Assembly: GCF_964355755.1 (NCBI RefSeq)
Contig: NC_092673.1
Location: forward strand, 30,759,001 to 30,823,000
Reading direction: 5' to 3'
Length of the DNA stretch: 64,000 nt
Source of the DNA: Antedon mediterranea
Taxonomy: Eukaryota; Echinodermata; Crinoidea; Comatulida; Antedonidae
In this document: positions 58,499-64,000 of the stretch, piece by piece
How positions within the stretch are numbered: the first letter of the stretch is position 1
Layout: each line of letters starts with the position of its first letter
Position numbers and translations under genes: made by a program
The notes under the pieces: generated by a model
Told to the model about the DNA's origin: nothing
The model's input: the letters and a program-made list of their open reading frames with translations, nothing else
Databases searched by the model: none

Positions 58499-59747
58499 TT
58501 ACATTTTAAATTTTTTTATTTGATTTGAATGGGAATTGTTTATAATTTGGAATACTGGAAAGTGATCAGTAATGTCGTTAAAAAGAATACCAGGAGTTAT
58601 TTTTTGGTCAAGTACATTTGTAAAAATATTATCAATAAGTGTAGATGTTTTAGTGGTTATTCTAGTTGGTTTGTCAATTAGAGGATATAAAGATGCTGAG
58701 TACATGGTGTTTAAAAATTCATTCGTGTAGTTATGGGTTGAGTGTTTTATAAGGTCCAGGTTAAAGTCACCACAGACAAATAATTGTTTTTTTTCCCTTT
58801 GTTATTGTATCAATGCAGTTAGAAATGTTGTTTATGAATGGTTGAAAAGAGCTATTGGGAGGCCTATAGATAATACCAACAATGCTATTTTTGGTAACAG
58901 ATTCTATTTCAATAGAACTCAATTTTTTTGTACCTAAAGTCCAAGGCATAGAATGTAATACATTCTATTTTAATGCAATCAGAGAATGGAATAACCTTCC
59001 TGACTATATTAAACAAATTTCCAACACATCTAAATTTAAAACTGAATTGAAACAATATTACAAAATTAAACATAGATAAATTATTATTGTGCCATTATAT
59101 CCGATGTTTTGCTTATATGCTTATATATTTATGAACCCCGTCTTATAATGTTTGTTTTGTTAAAATTATAATTACTATCTTTTTAGGGACCACATTGGAA
59201 TTAAGTTGTTTTACTTTAAACGACTTTATGTGTTTTCCCGTGCATCGTCAGACTTCATTAATCCCGCCATTTTTATTTGCTTTTTTGATGTATTTTAATA
59301 TTTAAGGTGATTATATATATTATTGATGTATTTTTAATGTTATGTATTGAGATGCCAAATAAATGAAAGAAAGAAATAAATAACGAATCATAATTTTGGT
59401 TTGTTGGTAAATTTATGTCACTTCTGATTTTGAAATTTAGTTCATCTGAAATGTAAAGGGCAACTCTCCTGCCTCTTTTACCTGTACGGTTAGATTGTAT
59501 CATTGTGTATCCTTCGAGTGTTGATGTCATCCAACCAGGTTTCACTAAAACCAATAACAGAGAATTTATGATTTAGAGTAAGAAGATAGTTTGTAATGGA
59601 AATAAAGTTTTTTACAAGGCTTCGGAAGTTCATATGAAGTATACTGAGATTGGAATTTTTGTTGATTATTTTGTTGTTAAATGAATCACTCAAATAATAT
59701 TCATATTTATCATTATGATTAGTTATTTCATAGTAATTAGTAATCAT
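58499..59747 (-). pseudogene. LINE AP-type endonuclease, interrupted
   Basis: Pieces in order: LSILHMNFRSLVKN, IGFSETWLDD (59490-59747); GYTMIQSNRTGKRGRRVALY and NYDSLF (59395-59554); after the inserted LINE, IEIESVTKNSIVGIIYRPPN (58767-58949); then PTRITTKTSTLIDNIFTN and DITDHFPVF (58499-58705). The SDH motif is changed to TDH. Confidence 0.75.
58915..59375 (+). mobile_element. LINE 3' fragment inserted into the minus-strand LINE
   Basis: The plus strand codes FYFNAIREWNNLPDYIKQIS and FKTELKQYYKIKH, the usual C-terminus of Jockey/CR1-type ORF2, followed by a 3' UTR and a tail ATGAAAGAAAGAAATAAATA. The flanking endonuclease frame (NYDSLF then IEIESV) becomes continuous when it is removed; AATA may be the target duplication. 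About 460 bp. Confidence 0.75.
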
Positions 59748-60039
59748 TATTGTCGTTTAGATCAAAAGAATTAAATTGTAATGATTGCAGATTAGAATAA
59801 TTTATGGTATGATCATTGTTTAACTGTTTTATTTCATGTTTGAATTCATCATCATCAATTATGTGGTTGAAAGGAAGGGTTTCTTCAAGACATTTGCAGC
59901 AGTAAAATTTGAGCGAATTTGAGTAGGGAAAACCGGCGCAGGTTGCATGAGAAGGCTTATTGCAAATATCACAGTTAACATATGTGGCTACCCTTATACA
60001 TTTATCACAAGACACACAAGACATAGAACGAGCATACAT
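59737..60039 (-). pseudogene. LINE PHD-like finger protein (5' ORF)
   Basis: 100 codons with CVSCDKC, CDICNKPSHATC and FYCCKC, a Cys4-His-Cys3 arrangement like the PHD-type fingers at the start of several CR1-like LINEs. The ORF ends with an Asn/Asp-rich stretch. Confidence 0.7.
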
Positions 60040-60060
60040 TTAAACAATTAATAATAACAA

Positions 60061-60546
60061 TAATAATAATAATGAGGTTTATAAATATTCGATTTATCAG
60101 ATGAATTATAAGTAGGAATAATATTGCATAATCGCACAGAGCACTACAAAATTGCGTAATATGGAAGTTTTAAATTAATGCATCGAGGTTGGTTGTTTAC
60201 TTATTTTTATACCAATATATCTGTTTGATAATAGAGTTATTGGTAATTAAAGTAATATTAGTTATACAGTGTTTATTCTCAAAGTTATTGATTAAATGTA
60301 TTGCTAATAGTATGAAAACAAAGGGAATAATAATGATAGGTATAAATCATTACACTTCATAATAGTGATTTTAGGGATATCAGTTGTTACAATTATTGAA
60401 TAGTAATCGTAATAATATAATAACGGTATTATAATAAAGAAAAATATTAATAAATAATAATACCGTACCAATTATCAATTAACTCTTACGATAAAGTGAA
60501 TTGTATGGCAATACAAATGAGAAAATGATAATAATAATAATAACAC

Positions 60547-60593
<47 letters not shown>

Positions 60594-61320
60594 GACATGT
60601 GGCAATAAAAATGTTATACATATTTATAAATAATGTAAACACATCAGGCATAAAACATTAATTCTAAACCACCCTGTGATATAATGAAATTTAATTGATT
60701 AATTAAATTGAAACGATAAAGGCGAGGAAATCTGTGAGAATGAGGAAAAGTCGCCTAATGTATACATGTATATATATAAACACATCAGGCACGGTGATAT
60801 ACTGAAATGTAATTAATATAATAAATTAATAATTAATTAAAGTAATAATTCAATTCATAATAATAAAAATAATAATATCAGTAATAATGATGAAGCCTAT
60901 GCAGTTGTTATGTAGAAGCCCGAATATTAAATGTCTGTACACATATCGAGACGCGAACAAATGCATTTAAGTATTTTTTTGATGCTTGGATATTTCTTAA
61001 ATGAAATGACGATGAAGACGTAACATTTGAAATAAGAGCCGTCATAGTCAGATTAGCATCACAAATTATGCCGAGATTTCAAACTTGGGTAGTACCCTTA
61101 ATGGACAAATTACCAATTACCAATTACTATATGGAAATGTATGCAGTTGTTGCTGAGATCTAAATAGAACTCTTATCATCATTAAGTTTAGGAAAGTTTT
61201 CTGTCATTTAGACACGCAGCTCAGAGGTACATTTTTCAAGCAGGTCAATTGATAATTGTGTCATTGTGGGTTTAAACGTTAGAGAAATCTGAGTATCATC
61301 AAAGGAGAACTTATGGTCAT
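60061..61320. other. AT-rich intergenic with AAT microsatellite
   Basis: An AAT repeat occupies 60528-60592 and shorter runs lie at 60050-60075. No gene recognised. Confidence 0.6.
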
Positions 61321-61324
61321 TTTT

Positions 61325-61450
61325 AACAATTTATCAGCATCAGATATATTATTATTTTGAAGTATTCTGACTGCGTCGTCTCAATCCGCAGTCAGAAACT
61401 CCTTCATTGGAAATGCTTACAAAAATGAAATAACATATTGATATAGAAAC
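61325..61450 (+). repeat. Weak copy of the 24.1/41.8-kb dispersed repeat
   Basis: TTATCAGCATCAGATATATT, CTCCTTCATTGGAAAT and ACATATTGATATAGAAACTG parallel 41800-41935. Confidence 0.4.
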
Positions 61451-61499
61451 TGATAATAATATTGGTAGTTGAATGGCCAATATACTAGGACGATAACGA

Positions 61500-61840
61500 C
61501 CGATAATATGTAGTATTTTAGAATTAGATATAACTTGTTTCATGAAAGCTTGAGTTGATTAATAATTACTTTGTAGCTTTTTATTGGTTTCTACACATTA
61601 TTTAATTTTTAGTTTTGTGTTTATTGTTCAAAATTGTTATTTTGTAACTTACTTTTAACTTACTATCCAACCAAATCATAACGAAATATTTAATTAAACT
61701 GATGATTATCAGCGGATAAACTTGTACGACTAAAAGGTAACTTTTAGTAGTTTTACAAGCTATGGATTTATATTTTGCCTTTGTCTATTATTTACGCACC
61801 ACTTGTGTCCTGATAATATCTGACGGATCAAACCACTAGG
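61500..61840 (+). repeat. Duplicate of the region upstream of copy F
   Basis: Collinear with 53170-53450: TTTAGAATTAGATAT, GAGTTGATTAATAATTACTT, TCAGCGGATAAACTTGTACG, TTTACAAGCTATGGATT and CGCACCACTTGTGTCCT. No DED exon follows within the window, so another array member was probably lost, or lies further on. Confidence 0.7.
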
Positions 61841-61900
61841 CCTACCTCTACACAATTAAATTATAAACAACCATAAGTTCTGAATTACGTAAAATGATAA

Positions 61901-62231
61901 TGCTTGGTTCCGACTGAGACGCAACGCAACGACCTAAGCTCAATGTAAAGCTTGGTTCCCACTAGCACGCAACGCAAGGACGTAAACGCAACGCAAGCGG
62001 GTTGACCAACGACGAGTGAGAGTTAGAATAACTCACTTGCTTGTGATTGGTCAAACCCCTTACGTTGCGTTACGTCGCTGTGTTGGGCCTCTAGTGGGAA
62101 CCACGCATTAGTAATTTTGTTTGGTTTCTTGTTGAGAACCATTTTTTTGGAAATGAAATAATTAAAAAAAAAGAAGTAATTTGACCAATCACAACCGATC
62201 ACGTTGCGCTTACGTCATGGGAACCAATCTT
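61901..62231. repeat. MITE with a second MITE of the same family inside
   Basis: Outer ends TGCTTGGTTCCGACTGAGAC and ATGGGAACCAATCTTA. Inner copy 61950-62107 with ends GCTTGGTTCCCACTAG and CTAGTGGGAACCACGC. Both have ACGCAACGCAA subterminal repeats and TTGACCAA/TTGGTCAA pieces. Non-coding. Confidence 0.65.
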
Positions 62232-62637
62232 AGCATGGCCAACTGCTATTTCTAATCCATTGCGCTACGTTGAAAATGTTATAATTTTCCTTTTATATAC
62301 CGGAAATATAGGAACTTAGATTGTATACTGGAAATATAGGAGATTTTGAGCTCCTTTTTTCCCTATCAATTCCATTTGAATAAACAAGTTCACCATCTAC
62401 CCGCAAACAAACAACCCAATTCTAATTCAGAGTTGATGGGTTGTGAACTCGTAGTCCGTAATCGAATGCTTACCCCTATTCTAACAAAAGTAGCAGAATG
62501 GAAGAACCGTATTGACATTCAACAATACTAATCGAAACAGTGCATCGGAATAGAAGAATTGCCATTCCACTTTATTACCGTTATATTCATCATATAATAA
62601 TAGGCCTAATAATACATATTCCATGGGTTTTGACCTA

Positions 62638-63345
62638 AAAAACGAAGGAAGAAATAAAAAAAATTGGAAATGAAATCAAGAAAATGGAGGAGTATGAAAA
62701 CAAAATGGCGGCTTATCAGGATAAAATGGCGGACATGGAAAATTCAATCCTAAAACAAGAAAGATACAGTAGGAGTTTTAATCTAAGGTTTGGAGGAGTT
62801 ATAGAAAATGCTACAGAAAACACCCAGGACTTATTGCAAAAAGTACTACGCGAAGAACTCGGACTCGAGGACATCGAAATTGAAAATTGCCATCGCACCG
62901 GGAAACGCCGTTTAGATAACAAACCGAGGCATATAATAGCTAAATTTCTGTACCGTCCACAAAGAAACCAAGTCCTAAAACTAGGAAAAGTAAAATTAAA
63001 AAGTAAATCACAAAACGTATTTATTACTGAAGATTTACCTGACGCGGACATGAAGAAAAAGAGAGAATTATCTACAATTATGGCGCAGGCATATGCCGAA
63101 AAACGTAAGCCCGTATTCAGAAATGGACAACTGTTTATCGACGGTAAGCCATACAAGCCACTAAAATAACTATAATTAAGTCATTAAGCCAAATTAATTA
63201 ATGTTCAATTGAACACAATTAATTAATGTTTATGAATTATATTTCATACCTACATTACCGCAGAGTCTATCATTGTCTTGTAGAACGTATACTAATTATG
63301 TGATTGTAGTAGTATTTCTACCGTTATAAATTGTAAATAAACGAA
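62638..63345 (+). mobile_element. L1-type ORF1 element without ORF2
   Basis: The open frame (first ATG 62684, stop 63169) codes an N-terminal coiled coil (MEEYENKMAAYQDKMADMEN), an RRM-like core (RSFNLRFGGVIENATENTQD) and a basic C-terminal domain (RHIIAKFLYRPQRNQVLKLG), as in L1 ORF1 proteins that bind RNA. The frame is open upstream to about 62638, so it is 5'-truncated. A short AT-rich 3' region ending TTGTAAATAAACGAAG follows directly, with no reverse transcriptase. This resembles half-L1 elements that keep ORF1 only. Confidence 0.7.
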
Positions 63346-63419
63346 GTTTGTTTGTTTATGTTGCGCACCTGGCTGTTAGTGTTATGTTCTGGATATCTCT
63401 GTCCATTCAAACTTTAATT

Positions 63420-63850
63420 CATGTGACCCACGGCAGGTGTGCGACGATAGTGTTACATAATGAGAAATACCAACAACAATTAAGTGGCTGTTGACGATGT
63501 AAGTTTCAACGTAGTTGTTTACCGGTAATTCATCGATGAGTTACTGGGTTGATCAAACTCGTAAACGTTAAACACATCGTTTTAATGAAACACAACACAA
63601 CTAAATGTATTTAAGTTATACTATCCGTACTTTACTAGTGATGTATAATGACAAATTATAACAACATTAAGTGGCTGATGTGATTAATAAGTGAGCGCCG
63701 TTATTGAGACATCATGTTCTAGACCGTTTCAACGTAGCTGTTTACCGGCGATGTTTGACTTACCAGTGAGTAACGATAACTTGCCATAATAATACATTCT
63801 GGACATCGGTGAGTTAGATTGATCAAAATCTTTTAAGTTAACCAAATACT
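63420..63850 (+). repeat. Degenerate tandem duplication of about 230 bp
   Basis: TTAAGTGGCTG, TTTCAACGTAG(T/C)TGTTTACCGG and GATCAAA occur in the same order at 63480-63560 and 63667-63830. No gene. Confidence 0.45.
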
Positions 63851-64000
63851 TAATTGGCGTCCATGATCATCATTATTGTTTCGCTGCCTGTCGTTTAGTT
63901 GTTGTTGGTATGTCATGATAAAACAATTCATATTACATTGTATATATTGTAATTTATTGTACATACTTGTTAACTTAGGCTATATAGTGTTAACTATTCT

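Larger units (their letters stand above)
56707..60060 (-). mobile_element. CR1-like LINE with PHD finger, endonuclease and RT (degenerate)
   Basis: Reading on the minus strand: a PHD-like finger protein at the 5' end, an APE-type endonuclease, a basic linker, then RT. The 3' tail is CTGAATAAAATAAAATAAAA at 56711-56736. The RT frame ends abruptly after VTYSQFLG near 56930 and rejoins 3' sequence, so the RT C-terminus is deleted. The endonuclease is interrupted by another LINE at 58915-59375. Domain order matches the element at 39.5 kb, but the sequences are not close. Confidence 0.8.

Noticed and set aside
62716-63156. 146-codon minus-strand frame
   Set aside because: Antisense shadow of the ORF1 protein frame.

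Overview
The window reads as nuclear DNA of an invertebrate animal. It is AT-rich, has spliced genes with short exons, no operons, and is dense in retroelements and fold-back transposons. A DIRS retrotransposon, LINEs carrying a 2A peptide or a PHD finger, a tRNA-derived SINE, scattered GGCCTA words and a tandem family of death-effector-domain (DED) genes together suggest an echinoderm; a crinoid or holothurian would fit. That assignment is inference only.

The host-gene content is a tandem plus-strand array of one gene family. Each gene has a long first coding exon with two DED-like folds, a small symmetric phase 1-1 exon coding an acidic/Ser-rich linker, and a third exon with two more DED-like folds, then a stop. 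No caspase or other enzymatic domain follows. Copies: A (1-2151, 5' end outside the window), B (11502-13181, intact), C (16328-18525, pseudogene with a GAT-rich minisatellite in its second intron), D (45565-49302, pseudogene split by an L1-like LINE with a 15-bp target-site duplication), E (51878-52935, deleted pseudogene), F (53592-55048, intact) and G (56062-56496, relic of exon 1). Upstream sequence alone survives near 38.1-38.7 kb and 61.5-61.85 kb, so more copies were lost. The only other host-like gene is a minus-strand RPA-type OB-fold gene at 5394-6749, with apparent frame lesions.

Between the genes lie mobile elements in layers. 2.8-5.3 kb: truncated LINE and tandem repeats. 7.3-8.1 kb: fold-back element. 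19.2-21.8 kb: a duplicated block with a TTAA-flanked MITE and a SINE. 25.6-29.5 kb: a nest of inverted-repeat transposons. 30.2-35.4 kb: a structurally complete DIRS element (gag, RT-RNase H, tyrosine recombinase, inverted termini, internal complementary region) inserted in a second copy of the duplicated block, whose first copy keeps the empty site. 35.8-36.4 kb: another TTAA MITE. 37.0-38.1 kb: CR1/Jockey-type LINE 3' end. 39.5-41.3 kb: LINE with 2A peptide, PHD finger and endonuclease but no RT. 42.1-44.7 kb: a 2.7-kb terminal-inverted-repeat element made largely of tandem repeats. 56.7-60.1 kb: minus-strand LINE with PHD, endonuclease and RT, itself hit by a second LINE. 62.6-63.4 kb: L1-type ORF1 without ORF2.

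Functionally, the DED proteins look like adaptors or decoys of a death/innate-immune signalling network rather than enzymes. The locus shows birth-and-death evolution: duplication with a shared upstream module, then loss through frameshift, internal deletion and transposon insertion. Exon limits, domain calls and repeat limits were read by eye and were not computed.
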